Source of the DNA: Candidatus Shapirobacteria bacterium
GTDB lineage: Bacteria > Patescibacteria > Microgenomatia > UBA12405
Assembly: GCA_028710865.1 (NCBI GenBank)
Contig: JAQTUF010000003.1
Span: forward strand, 46,448-80,322
DNA length: 33,875 bases
Reading direction: 5' to 3'
The notes beneath the pieces are model-generated. The model was not told where the DNA came from. It saw only the letters and a list, made by a program, of their open reading frames with translations, and did not search any database. Within the stretch, counting starts at the first letter, position 1, and every line of letters begins with the position of its first letter. Both the position numbers and the translations under genes were made by a program. Of the stretch, positions 9,585 to 17,659 are shown piece after piece.

Positions 9585-11200
9585 ATCCACCCAGAATTAA
9601 AACTATTTCAATAGTATTAACCAGTTGTTTTATTTTAATTCTTACTAGATTTTTTTATATTCAAATTATAAAAGGACCAGAACTAAGAGAAAAAGCTCTA
9701 ACCCAAACCTATAAATTAATAAAAACTATTCCTAGTCGAGGTAAAATTTTTTCATCAGATAATTTCCCCCTAGTTTTAAATATAACTAGTTATCAACTCT
9801 CTATTTATAAACCTAATCTCAAAGATGATTTAACTAAAATTATCGACAAAATTAATCAAGTCTATCCCAAATTTAATGAAGAAAATAATAATTTAATTGA
9901 AAATTTAAAAAATAATTCCAATCAAAAATGGATGACTTTCACTAGCTTATTTGACGAAAATGAAAAAAACCAATTAAATATACCTGGACTTACTTTCCAA
10001 AAAATTGAAAAAAGATATTATCCTGAATTTTCAATGGCCTCTCCAATTTTAGGTTTAGTTGCCAAAAATCAACAAGGATACGATATCGGCTATGGTGGTT
10101 TAGAAGGTTACTACCAAAAACAACTTCAAGGAAAAACCGGCTTTACTTGGTCACCTCAAGACGCTACTGGTAAAGCTATTCTTACCAAAAAAAGTTGGAA
10201 TTCCATCGCTGTTGACGGTCAAAATATCTTCACTACTTTAAATAGAAGCATTCAATATCTAATTGAAACCGAACTAAAAAACGGAGTCGAAAAATATGAT
10301 GCAGATTCTGGAGCTATCACTATCATGAATAGTCAAACCGGTGGAATTTTAGCCATGGCCAATTTCACTGCCACTAGTTCAGCTACTCCTAGTGCCACTA
10401 AAATAAGTCCTATTTCTGATCTTTTTGAACCAGGATCAATTTTTAAACCAATTGTGGTTACTATGGCTCTTGATAGTAAATCAATTTCTCTAGATTATAT
10501 TTGCGATCAATGTGATAAACCCCTAACAATAGGTCAATATACTATTACCAATTATGACAATTCAACTCATCCAAATTCATCCCTAAAAGATATTATTAAA
10601 AATTCTGACAATATTGGTATGAGTCATATTATTTCTAAGCTTGGATTATCAAATTTTCTAGATTATTATCAAAAACTTGGATTAAATCAAAAAACTGCTA
10701 TTGATCTCCAAGGAGAATCAAAACCAAATATTAAAACCAATTGGCCTGATATTGACCTAGCCACCGCCTCATTTGGACAGGGTATTGTTGTCTCTCAAAT
10801 AAGTATGCTTCAAGCTTTCAATACTATTGCCAACAACGGAATTTTAGTTAAACCCCACCTCTTAATAAACAAGTCAAATAATTCCGAAAAAGTCTTTAAT
10901 TCAGATTCAACCAATCAAATGAAATCAATTCTTAAATATGCAGTTGAAAATGGAGTTATTGCCAATATGAAGCCTAAAGATATTGAAGTCTGTGCTAAAA
11001 GTGGTACTGCTCAAATTGCCATCAAAGGTGGATACACTGATTCATCTACTATTGCCTCCTATATTGGTTTTTCCCCTTGTGATAATCCCAAATTTACCAT
11101 GATAGTAACTATTAATAATCCTAAAAGCTCACCCTGGGGGTCAAGTACCGCCGCTCCAATTTGGTTTGATTTAGCTTCAAAAATTAACTATTTGCTATAA
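9581..11200 (+). CDS. ftsI: Penicillin-binding protein (FtsI/PBP2-type transpeptidase)
   Basis: Class B transpeptidase that cross-links peptidoglycan at the septum, partner of FtsW. One N-terminal transmembrane helix (about residues 8-24), then the dimerisation domain, then a transpeptidase domain with all three active-site motifs: SIFK with Ser286, SDN at 342-344 and KSGT at 473-476. Length 539 is typical. ATGA overlap with the ftsL-like gene. Its place in the dcw cluster supports a division role and not PBP2 of the elongasome. Confidence 0.93.
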   Translation: MNPPRIKTISIVLTSCFILILTRFFYIQIIKGPELREKALTQTYKLIKTIPSRGKIFSSDNFPLVLNITSYQLSIYKPNLKDDLTKIIDKINQVYPKFNEENNNLIENLKNNSNQKWMTFTSLFDENEKNQLNIPGLTFQKIEKRYYPEFSMASPILGLVAKNQQGYDIGYGGLEGYYQKQLQGKTGFTWSPQDATGKAILTKKSWNSIAVDGQNIFTTLNRSIQYLIETELKNGVEKYDADSGAITIMNSQTGGILAMANFTATSSATPSATKISPISDLFEPGSIFKPIVVTMALDSKSISLDYICDQCDKPLTIGQYTITNYDNSTHPNSSLKDIIKNSDNIGMSHIISKLGLSNFLDYYQKLGLNQKTAIDLQGESKPNIKTNWPDIDLATASFGQGIVVSQISMLQAFNTIANNGILVKPHLLINKSNNSEKVFNSDSTNQMKSILKYAVENGVIANMKPKDIEVCAKSGTAQIAIKGGYTDSSTIASYIGFSPCDNPKFTMIVTINNPKSSPWGSSTAAPIWFDLASKINYLL

Positions 11201-11201
11201 T
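11196..11201 (+). promoter_or_regulatory. -10 element upstream of murE-like gene
   Basis: A perfect TATAAT sits 13 bases before the ATG at 11215, overlapping the end of ftsI. It would give a 5' leader of about 6 bases. No good -35 is visible. Confidence 0.4.
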
Positions 11202-11214
11202 AAAACTAATCAAA

Positions 11215-12537
11215 ATGACATCAAAATCTATCAAGTTTTTTTTTCAAAAAATAAAAAACACATTTTGGCATTTACCAAAAAACTTTTTCATAAATCTAAA
11301 ATATGGATTCCCATCAAAAAAATTAATTCTAATTGGTATTACTGGTACTGACGGCAAGACAACTACCTGCCATCTTGTTCATCACGTTTTAACTGCTTCT
11401 GGTCTAAAAGCTGGCCTTATTTCTACTAATGGAGCCATCATTGGTAATACCAATCATCAAACCAAACTTCATATGACTTCACCTGACCCAAAAATTATCC
11501 AAAATCTACTCCAAAAAATGGTTAAAGAAAAAGTAACTCACGTAGTTTTAGAAGTGACTGCTCATGGACTTGATCAGTCACGTTTCCTTTTATCTTCTTT
11601 CGATATAGCCGCTATTACTAATACATCTATAGAACATCTTGATTATTTCAAAAATATCGATCAATACATTAAAACCAAAGCTAAAATTTTTAACCAATCA
11701 AAAATTTCTATTTTAAATAAAGATGATCAATCGTTTGATATTATTAAACCAATCCTCAAAAATAAGCCTATTACTTTTAGTATTAAAAACCCATCCGATT
11801 ACCAAGCTAAAAATATCAAAATTACCAATCAAAAATTACAATTCAACGTTAATAATATACAAATTATTACTGACAGCCCATACCAATATCAAATTTATAA
11901 TATTTTGACCGCCTTTGCCATTTGCAATCAATTAAATATAAACCCATCATTATTTGTCAATTCAGTTAAAAAATTCCCTCAAATCAAAGGCCGACGCGAA
12001 GAAGTTAAAAATAATTTTAAATTTAAGACCATAGTTGATTTCGCTCATACTCCAGCAGCTTTAGAAAATACACTCTTATCCCTTAAAAAAAATACCCAAG
12101 GCAATTTAATCACTATTTTTGGCGCTACTGGTGGTCGAGACCCAAGTAAAAGACCACTCATGGGAAACGTTGTCTCAAAAATCTCTAATATTGCCATTAT
12201 TACTGCCGATGATACTAGAAATGAAAAAATAGAGGATATAAATAATCAAATAATTGCTGGCATTACTAATAAAAATACCAAACTTGTAAACCACCTAAAT
12301 TTAAACCAACGACAAATAAATCAAATAGTAAAAGATGCTAATAAATACTTTATTTATTTCAATGTCCCTAATCGCCAAGATGCTTTTAATTTAGCCATCA
12401 AATTAGCTCAACCCAACGATACTATTGTTGCCTGTGGCAAAGGTCATGAAGACACCATACTTCATGGAAAAACTGAATATCCTTGGTCTGAAACAGAAGC
12501 TTTTAGAACTGCTTTTAATTTAAAAACTCATGACTAA
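11215..12537 (+). CDS. murE: MurE-like Mur ligase lacking the N-terminal domain
   Basis: ATP-dependent ligase expected to add the third residue to UDP-MurNAc-dipeptide. The P-loop GTDGKTTT is at residues 44-51, far earlier than the usual ~110, so the N-terminal UDP-binding domain of MurE is missing; residues 1-35 are basic and hydrophobic. Downstream MurE features are present: the EVTAHGLDQ segment, KGRREE, GATGGRDPSKRPLMG and CGKGHED. The third-residue specificity site, DNPR in meso-DAP enzymes, reads DDTR here (332-335), keeping the Arg but not the Asn-Pro, so the amino acid added is uncertain. Overlaps the next gene by 8 bases. Confidence 0.85.
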   Translation: MTSKSIKFFFQKIKNTFWHLPKNFFINLKYGFPSKKLILIGITGTDGKTTTCHLVHHVLTASGLKAGLISTNGAIIGNTNHQTKLHMTSPDPKIIQNLLQKMVKEKVTHVVLEVTAHGLDQSRFLLSSFDIAAITNTSIEHLDYFKNIDQYIKTKAKIFNQSKISILNKDDQSFDIIKPILKNKPITFSIKNPSDYQAKNIKITNQKLQFNVNNIQIITDSPYQYQIYNILTAFAICNQLNINPSLFVNSVKKFPQIKGRREEVKNNFKFKTIVDFAHTPAALENTLLSLKKNTQGNLITIFGATGGRDPSKRPLMGNVVSKISNIAIITADDTRNEKIEDINNQIIAGITNKNTKLVNHLNLNQRQINQIVKDANKYFIYFNVPNRQDAFNLAIKLAQPNDTIVACGKGHEDTILHGKTEYPWSETEAFRTAFNLKTHD

Positions 12538-13138
12538 ATTTAATATCCAAAACCACAATTCTATTGAAATTAACTATAAAAATGGGTTACTTCCTCAAAG
12601 AAATCAAAAAAATCTTTGGTATCAAGAATCAAGTAGCCGTTCAAACCTAAAAAATTTCAATTTAAATTCTGAAAATCGTCGCATTTTAAAAAAAACCGAA
12701 AATTTTTCCTTTAAAAAAATTAATTTAAAAGATTTTAAATATAATTTATCTCTCCAAAAAAAAATTTTCAGTTGGATTAAAGAATTAGGTTGGAATTTTC
12801 CTATAAGTTCTATTAAAACTATTTTTACTAGCCATATTTTTAATTATCTTTATATTTGGAAAGACGAAAATAACCAAGAAATTGCTTATTCTATCTGTTA
12901 TTTTTCAAATCAAATCAGTCATATTGCTTATGTTTTTTACAACCCTAAATACAACCATAGCAATCTACCAATCAAATTGGTAATTCAGACTATTATTGAT
13001 AGCCATAAAGCTAACCTTGATTATTGTTATCTCGGTCGATTCTCATCTGACACCGGTTTTTATAAACGTAACATGCCTGGTTTTGAATATTTTAAAAATA
13101 ATCAATGGCTTCAATATAATAATTCATCCACAATTTAA
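12530..13138 (+). CDS. Arginyl/leucyl-tRNA--protein transferase-like (GNAT-fold) protein
   Basis: A 202-residue protein that I assign tentatively to the ATE/Bpt superfamily. Residues 34-59 (an SSSRS stretch, then SENRRILKKTENF) resemble the SRSQRRVLRRN region linking the two halves of aminoacyl-tRNA--protein transferases, and YLGRFSSDTGFYKRNMPG near residues 168-185 resembles the C-terminal YLGYYI...KMxYK region. The N-terminal Cys motif of ATE is absent. Wedged between two Mur ligase genes with overlaps on the left and a 4-base gap on the right, it may transfer an amino acid from aminoacyl-tRNA to a wall precursor, like the FemX family (inference). It could also be an unrelated GNAT enzyme. 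Confidence 0.5.
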   Translation: MTKFNIQNHNSIEINYKNGLLPQRNQKNLWYQESSSRSNLKNFNLNSENRRILKKTENFSFKKINLKDFKYNLSLQKKIFSWIKELGWNFPISSIKTIFTSHIFNYLYIWKDENNQEIAYSICYFSNQISHIAYVFYNPKYNHSNLPIKLVIQTIIDSHKANLDYCYLGRFSSDTGFYKRNMPGFEYFKNNQWLQYNNSSTI

Positions 13139-13142
13139 TTTT

Positions 13143-14513
13143 ATGCATATTCATATAATTGGTATTGCTGGTACTATGACTGCACCATTAGCCGTTTTTT
13201 TAAAAAAAAGAGGTAATTATATTACTGGGTCAGACCAAGAAAAAATTTACCCACCAGTCAGTAATATCTTAAAAAAGTCGGAAATACCTATCAATTCGAC
13301 CGATATCAATACTAATATTGAACTCGCTATTATTGGTTCCTCTTATTTTTCTTTTAAAAACACTAAACAAGAATTTGATCAAATCAAAAAACTCAATATT
13401 CCTTATATTTCTGCTACCAAATATATTGCCCAAAATTTAATTAAAGAAAACTCTATTCTAATAGCTGGTAGTTTTGGAAAAACCACTATTACCAGTCTTT
13501 TATCATGGATTTTTGTTAAAGCCAAAAAAAATCCCAATTATATGTTCGCCGGTTATTCAAAAAATAAATTTGATTCAATTAATATTTCACCATCAGATTG
13601 GTCAATTATTGAAGCAGATGAATCTATAAATGGTCTTGATAAAAAAGCAAAATTTTTATATTACCCATTAAAACATCTAATTTTAACTAGTGCTGATTGG
13701 GAACATAAAGATTCTTATTCTACTAAAATAAAAAACTTTAATGCTTTTAAGCAATTAATTATCAATATTCCAACCAATGGAACTTTATTAATAAACTCTC
13801 AAGGTTATCAAACAAAAGAACTCAGTCTATACACTAAATCTAAAATTATTACTTATAATTCGCCTGATTCTGATTATTATATTGAAAAAATAAAAATCAA
13901 TCAAAATTTAACTAATTTAATAATTAATACCCCAAAGGGATTAATCAAAATTCAAACTCAATTAATCGGCCAATTTAACTTTGAAAATATATTAGCAGCT
14001 GTTGCCTTAGCTGATCATCTTAATATAAGTATCAAAACCATCCAAAAAGCTGTCTTTTCCTTTCGGGGAGTCAAGCGCCGATTAGAATTTATTAAAGAAA
14101 ACAATGGAATCTTGTTTTTTGATGATTTTGCTCAATCAAATAATAGAATTAAATCCAGTTTAGAAGCTTTAAAATTTCACTTTCCCCAAAAAAAAATAAA
14201 AGTTTTTTTTCAACCTCATGCTTCTTTTATTCAATTTAAACAAAGTTTAAATGGTTTAAAAAAATCTTTCAATAAAGCTGATGAAATTATTTTAGGACCA
14301 CTTAAATTTAATCAAAAATTAAATAAAAACAACCGAATTACTGCTAAAAATTTCAAAAAAGAAATTGGCCAAAAACTTATTTATATACCTATAGAAAAAG
14401 AAATCGTTGCCCACTATATACATCATTTATCATCAAATGATATCCTTATATATATGAGTTCAGGAGGTTTGTCTGGTTATAAAATTTTAAAAAAGATAAT
14501 TAACCATCTTTAA
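13143..14513 (+). CDS. Mur ligase, MurC/Mpl-type
   Basis: A 456-residue Mur ligase with an intact N-terminal dinucleotide-type fold (HIHIIGIAGTMTAPLA), P-loop GSFGKTT at residues 109-115, and EADES further on. The stretch KFLYYPLKHLILTSADWEHKDSY fits Mpl (tripeptide-recycling UDP-MurNAc ligase) better than MurC. Two usual signatures are altered: GTHGKTT reads GSFGKTT, and the AHHP of DDxAHHP reads AQSN (330-333). It may be the MurC of this organism, attaching the first residue, or a true Mpl that attaches a peptide. The ATG at 13143 is chosen over an upstream in-frame start because the conserved fold begins at residue 2. Confidence 0.78.
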   Translation: MHIHIIGIAGTMTAPLAVFLKKRGNYITGSDQEKIYPPVSNILKKSEIPINSTDINTNIELAIIGSSYFSFKNTKQEFDQIKKLNIPYISATKYIAQNLIKENSILIAGSFGKTTITSLLSWIFVKAKKNPNYMFAGYSKNKFDSINISPSDWSIIEADESINGLDKKAKFLYYPLKHLILTSADWEHKDSYSTKIKNFNAFKQLIINIPTNGTLLINSQGYQTKELSLYTKSKIITYNSPDSDYYIEKIKINQNLTNLIINTPKGLIKIQTQLIGQFNFENILAAVALADHLNISIKTIQKAVFSFRGVKRRLEFIKENNGILFFDDFAQSNNRIKSSLEALKFHFPQKKIKVFFQPHASFIQFKQSLNGLKKSFNKADEIILGPLKFNQKLNKNNRITAKNFKKEIGQKLIYIPIEKEIVAHYIHHLSSNDILIYMSSGGLSGYKILKKIINHL

Positions 14514-14530
14514 AAACATTAATTAAACCC

Positions 14531-14536
14531 TATAAT
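14531..14536 (+). promoter_or_regulatory. -10 element upstream of murA
   Basis: A perfect TATAAT in the 35-base gap between the Mur ligase gene and murA, 12 bases before the murA ATG. No clear -35 is seen. It may give murA its own promoter inside the cluster. Confidence 0.45.
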
Positions 14537-14548
14537 TTCAATTAATTT

Positions 14549-15877
14549 ATGTCTCGATATATCATTACTGGCGGAAAAAAGCTCCAAGGTGAAGTTTCTA
14601 TTAGAGGAGCCAAAAATGCTAGTTATAAACAAATTATTGCTTCCATGCTTTCCTCTCAAACAACCCAATTAACTAATATTCCTTGTATATCTGATATAAA
14701 AATAACTGAGAGTATTGCCAAACACCTAGGTTCTGAAGTAAATTATTGTGGCGAACATTGTATTGAAATAATTACAAAAGAAATAAAAAATCATATCGTC
14801 CCACAAGGAACTGGAATAAAATCTCGGAGTTCTTTTATGTTTTCTGCTCCATTATTAGCCAGAACAGGTCAAGCCATAGTTCCTACTCCTGGCGGTGATC
14901 GACTTGGTGATAGACCATTAGATCGTCTAATTGATTGTTTTTCTAAAATGAATATTCACACTGAAGAAACCAAAACTAATTTAATTTTTAAAACTGACAA
15001 AATTAAACCAGTTCACTATATTTTTAAAAAACCATCTCATACAGTTACTGAAACAATTATTATGGCTGCAGTCTTAACTGAAGGAGAAACTATTCTAGAA
15101 AATTCTGCTCAAGAACCAGAAATTGATGATCTTATTACTATGTTAAATAGCATGGGTGCCCAAATTCAAAGAGACTCTATTGATTTAGGGAAAATAACCA
15201 TCCAAGGGGTAAATTGTCTAAACGGAACCAAACATCAAACAATTCCTGACAGAAATGAAATTGTTACTTTTGCTTGCGCCGCCCTAGCCACCAAAGGATC
15301 AGTTAGTATTCTTAGGTGTAATCCTAAAATAGTAAATACATTTTTAGAAACTATTAAAACAATGGGTGCCAAAATTGAATTAGGGGAAGATGAAATTAAT
15401 GTCTCCTGGGAAAAGCCACTAAAAGCTATAAATATTGAAACCGGCCCCCAACCTATGTTCATGACTGATTGGCAATCATTGTTTTCTATCCTTTTAACCC
15501 AAAGTATTGGTTGTAGTTCTATTATTGAACGAGTCTATCCAAATCGATTCCAACATATTGGTAATCTTCAAAAAATGGGTGCTAAAATAAAATTTTTTAA
15601 CCCCAATATTGAAAATCCAGATACTTTTTATCAATTCAATCGTGAAAGTGATAATCCAAACTATTTTCATGGAGTTAAAATTTACGGTCCCACTAAATTA
15701 AAACCAGCCAATTTTATTATTGATGATCTTCGCGCTGGCGCCTCAGCCACTATCGCTGCCTTAACTGCCGATGGTGTTTCTACTATTGATGGAGTTGAAT
15801 TTATTGAAAGAGGTTATGAAAAATTAGCTCAACGGTTATCAGCTTTAGGTGCTAACATAGAATATATTAAAACTTAA
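14549..15877 (+). CDS. murA: UDP-GlcNAc 1-carboxyvinyltransferase, Asp-type
   Basis: First committed enzyme of peptidoglycan synthesis, transferring enolpyruvate from PEP to UDP-GlcNAc. Length 442 and the EPSP-synthase-like repeat architecture are normal. Conserved residues include Lys22 in RGAKNA and the Arg of DLRAGAS (residue 395). The mobile catalytic loop reads PGGDRLGDRP with Asp117 where most enzymes have Cys (E. coli Cys115, in GGCTIGARP). Asp at this position is known from Mycobacterium, Chlamydia and Borrelia MurA and gives fosfomycin insensitivity. No MurB is found in the window. Confidence 0.92.
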   Translation: MSRYIITGGKKLQGEVSIRGAKNASYKQIIASMLSSQTTQLTNIPCISDIKITESIAKHLGSEVNYCGEHCIEIITKEIKNHIVPQGTGIKSRSSFMFSAPLLARTGQAIVPTPGGDRLGDRPLDRLIDCFSKMNIHTEETKTNLIFKTDKIKPVHYIFKKPSHTVTETIIMAAVLTEGETILENSAQEPEIDDLITMLNSMGAQIQRDSIDLGKITIQGVNCLNGTKHQTIPDRNEIVTFACAALATKGSVSILRCNPKIVNTFLETIKTMGAKIELGEDEINVSWEKPLKAINIETGPQPMFMTDWQSLFSILLTQSIGCSSIIERVYPNRFQHIGNLQKMGAKIKFFNPNIENPDTFYQFNRESDNPNYFHGVKIYGPTKLKPANFIIDDLRAGASATIAALTADGVSTIDGVEFIERGYEKLAQRLSALGANIEYIKT

Positions 15878-15880
15878 TTT

Positions 15881-16915
15881 ATGATTCATCTTTATTTAGG
15901 ACTTTTACTTTTTTCATTTTTGCTTACCAGTATCCTAGTTGTCCCCTTTATAAATCTTTTATATAAACTAAAATTTCAAAGACAACTTCAATCGACTACT
16001 GATTTCCAAAATAAAAAAACCCCTATTTTTGATAAATTTCATAATATTAAAACTGGTACCCCAGTCGGTGGAGGACTACTTATTATTGTCTCTGTTTGTA
16101 TCCTTTTTATAATTCTTTTTCCAATTTTAAAATTTTCTAAAATATTCATCTCTTCAAACTATCAAATGAATCATGAGTTAGAAGTAATTTTTTTCACTTT
16201 TATAAGTTTTGGATTACTTGGTCTTTATGACGATATCTATAAATTTTTCAACTTCAAAAAAACTGGTTTTTTTGGTCTTAAATTAATCCATAAACTTATT
16301 CTCCAAATCATATTATCTGTTGTTATTTCTTTTTTAATTTATTTTAGACTACATATCGATTTCATTTATATTCCTTTTTTAGGAGCCATTAATTTAGGAT
16401 TATTTTTTATTCCTATTTCCACAGTTATAATAACTGGGTTTGCTAATTTTTTTAATATTACCGATGGACTTGATGGCCTTTCTTGTGGACTTCTCATGAT
16501 TTCTCTATTTGCTTTTTGGTTTTTATCCAACAGTTCATTAGATACTCCTATTTCTCTTTTTCTATCTCTCTGGTTAGGATCTTTAATTGCCTTTTTGTAT
16601 TTCAATGTTTACCCAGCCAGAATTTGGCTTGGTGATGTTGGTGCTCTATCATTTGGGGCTACTTTTGCTGTTATTGCTCTACTTTTAGGTAAAGTTGTTC
16701 CTCTTCTTATTATTGGTACTCCTTTTATCGTCGAAGGTATGAGTAGTGCTATCCAAATATTTAGTAAAAAATACTTTAAGAAAAAACTATTTCCTGCCGC
16801 TCCTCTTCATTTAACTCTTCAAAAAATTGGTTGGGAAGAACCAAAAATTGTCTCTCGAGCTTGGTTGGCTGGTATAATATTAGCTATCTTCGGACTATGG
16901 TTAGGTATAAATTAA
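15881..16915 (+). CDS. mraY: Phospho-MurNAc-pentapeptide transferase
   Basis: Integral membrane enzyme that makes lipid I from UDP-MurNAc-peptide and undecaprenyl phosphate. About ten hydrophobic segments. Conserved motifs: TPVGGGL near residue 63, a GLYDDIYKF loop with the paired Asp, NITDGLDGL, and WLGDVGAL. The last cytoplasmic loop, APIHHHFE in most MraY, reads APLHLTLQKIGWEEPK, retaining one His only. Length 344 is typical. The start is 3 bases after murA. Its end overlaps the next gene by 19 bases. Confidence 0.93.
   Translation: MIHLYLGLLLFSFLLTSILVVPFINLLYKLKFQRQLQSTTDFQNKKTPIFDKFHNIKTGTPVGGGLLIIVSVCILFIILFPILKFSKIFISSNYQMNHELEVIFFTFISFGLLGLYDDIYKFFNFKKTGFFGLKLIHKLILQIILSVVISFLIYFRLHIDFIYIPFLGAINLGLFFIPISTVIITGFANFFNITDGLDGLSCGLLMISLFAFWFLSNSSLDTPISLFLSLWLGSLIAFLYFNVYPARIWLGDVGALSFGATFAVIALLLGKVVPLLIIGTPFIVEGMSSAIQIFSKKYFKKKLFPAAPLHLTLQKIGWEEPKIVSRAWLAGIILAIFGLWLGIN
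16873..16878 (+). promoter_or_regulatory. Possible -10 inside the end of mraY
   Basis: A perfect TATAAT in the mraY C-terminal codons, 18 bases before the ATG of the NlpC/P60-like gene. Coding context makes a chance match possible. Confidence 0.25.
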
Positions 16916-17469
16916 TTAATCAATTAAGAGAAGAAATAAACCACTATATTGGTTTACCTTATAGTAAAAATATTCTCAAAAACGGAAAAATAATTAAAGA
17001 AGTTTTTATGGGAGGTAAAGGCAATGCAAAAGAAATTGCTCTTAAAACAGTTGAAATCGCTAATCTTCAAAATATAAAACTTCTTGATCTTTCTTCTCAA
17101 CAAATTTATAATTTTCAGAAAAAAAATAAAATCGGTATTGATTGTTCCGGCCTTGTCTGTCAACTTCTCATTTTTTATGGAAATCTAATTAATAAAAAAA
17201 TAAATTTAAATATCCGTAAAACATCTGCTGATATGTTGACCTCAACCCCTCTCTCAAAAGAAATAAAAAATTATAATGATATCCAAACAGGAGACCTTAT
17301 TCGTCAAAAAAACGGCCACCATGTTTTATTTATAATTGACCAACAAGGAGACATTATTAATTATGTCGATAGTTCTTTATCAGGTAGGGGAGTTAAATAC
17401 GGCCAATTTAATCTAACTGATAAAAATTTTGATAACCAAGGTATATATCGTTTACTTTTCCTCAATTAA
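16897..17469 (+). CDS. NlpC/P60-like cysteine peptidase without signal peptide
   Basis: A 190-residue protein with the NlpC/P60 core: catalytic Cys83 in IDCSGLVCQ, the typical TGDLIRQ strand, and His141 or His142 in GHHVLFI, followed by a YVDSS segment. The family hydrolyses gamma-D-Glu-diamino acid bonds or related amides in peptidoglycan peptides. No signal peptide or membrane helix precedes the domain, so it is probably cytoplasmic and may act on precursors or recycled peptides (inference). The start at 16897 is chosen as the last Met before the folded region; an upstream in-frame start at 16831 would lie deep in mraY. Its 3' end overlaps the lysW-like gene on the other strand by 18 bases. 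Confidence 0.72.
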   Translation: MVRYKLINQLREEINHYIGLPYSKNILKNGKIIKEVFMGGKGNAKEIALKTVEIANLQNIKLLDLSSQQIYNFQKKNKIGIDCSGLVCQLLIFYGNLINKKINLNIRKTSADMLTSTPLSKEIKNYNDIQTGDLIRQKNGHHVLFIIDQQGDIINYVDSSLSGRGVKYGQFNLTDKNFDNQGIYRLLFLN

Positions 17470-17616
17470 CTCTCTAAAATTTAGTGGATTTATTGAAGTA
17501 ATTTCTACTTCAGTTCCACATTCACCACATTCCAAAATATCTCCCACTTCCTCATTTCCACTAACCGCAATCTCCATTCCACAATCAGGACAAATAATTT
17601 TGTTTGTTTCTGTCAT
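17452..17616 (-). CDS. lysW: LysW-like amino-group carrier / small zinc-ribbon protein
   Basis: A 54-residue acidic protein, too short for default ORF lists. It has CPDCG at residues 9-13 and CGECG at 30-34, the segment VGDILEC before the second pair, and GTEVEI after it: the layout and length of LysW, the carrier whose C-terminal Glu is conjugated to alpha-aminoadipate or glutamate by LysX/ArgX in Thermus and archaea. The canonical C-terminus EDWGE is not kept; here it ends in ELIEEK, so classical conjugation is doubtful. It is the only minus-strand gene in the dcw cluster, convergent with the NlpC/P60-like gene and divergent (43 bases) from a PLP enzyme and an ATP-grasp ligase. It could be a detached zinc ribbon of a threonine-synthase-like enzyme. 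Confidence 0.72.
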   Translation of the reverse strand: MTETNKIICPDCGMEIAVSGNEEVGDILECGECGTEVEITSINPLNFRELIEEK

Positions 17617-17633
17617 ATTTAAGATAAAAAATA

Positions 17634-17639
17634 TATAAT
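17634..17639 (+). promoter_or_regulatory. -10 element in the lysW/PLP-enzyme divergent gap
   Basis: A perfect TATAAT, 20 bases before the ATG at 17660, in a 43-base divergent spacer that is the only room for promoters of either gene. The same A/T stretch also offers TATATT-like hexamers on the minus strand. Confidence 0.4.
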
Positions 17640-17659
17640 TAAGCCAAGTAAATTATTAT

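Noticed and set aside
12996..13142. Upstream extension of the Mpl-like ligase inside the arginyltransferase-like gene
   Set aside because: The extra 49 codons have no Mur ligase similarity, while the ATG at 13143 directly begins the conserved N-terminal fold.
17429..17638. 69-codon plus-strand open frame over the lysW region
   Set aside because: The minus strand here encodes a clear CxxC...CxxC LysW-like protein; the plus frame is its mirror image and has no motif.
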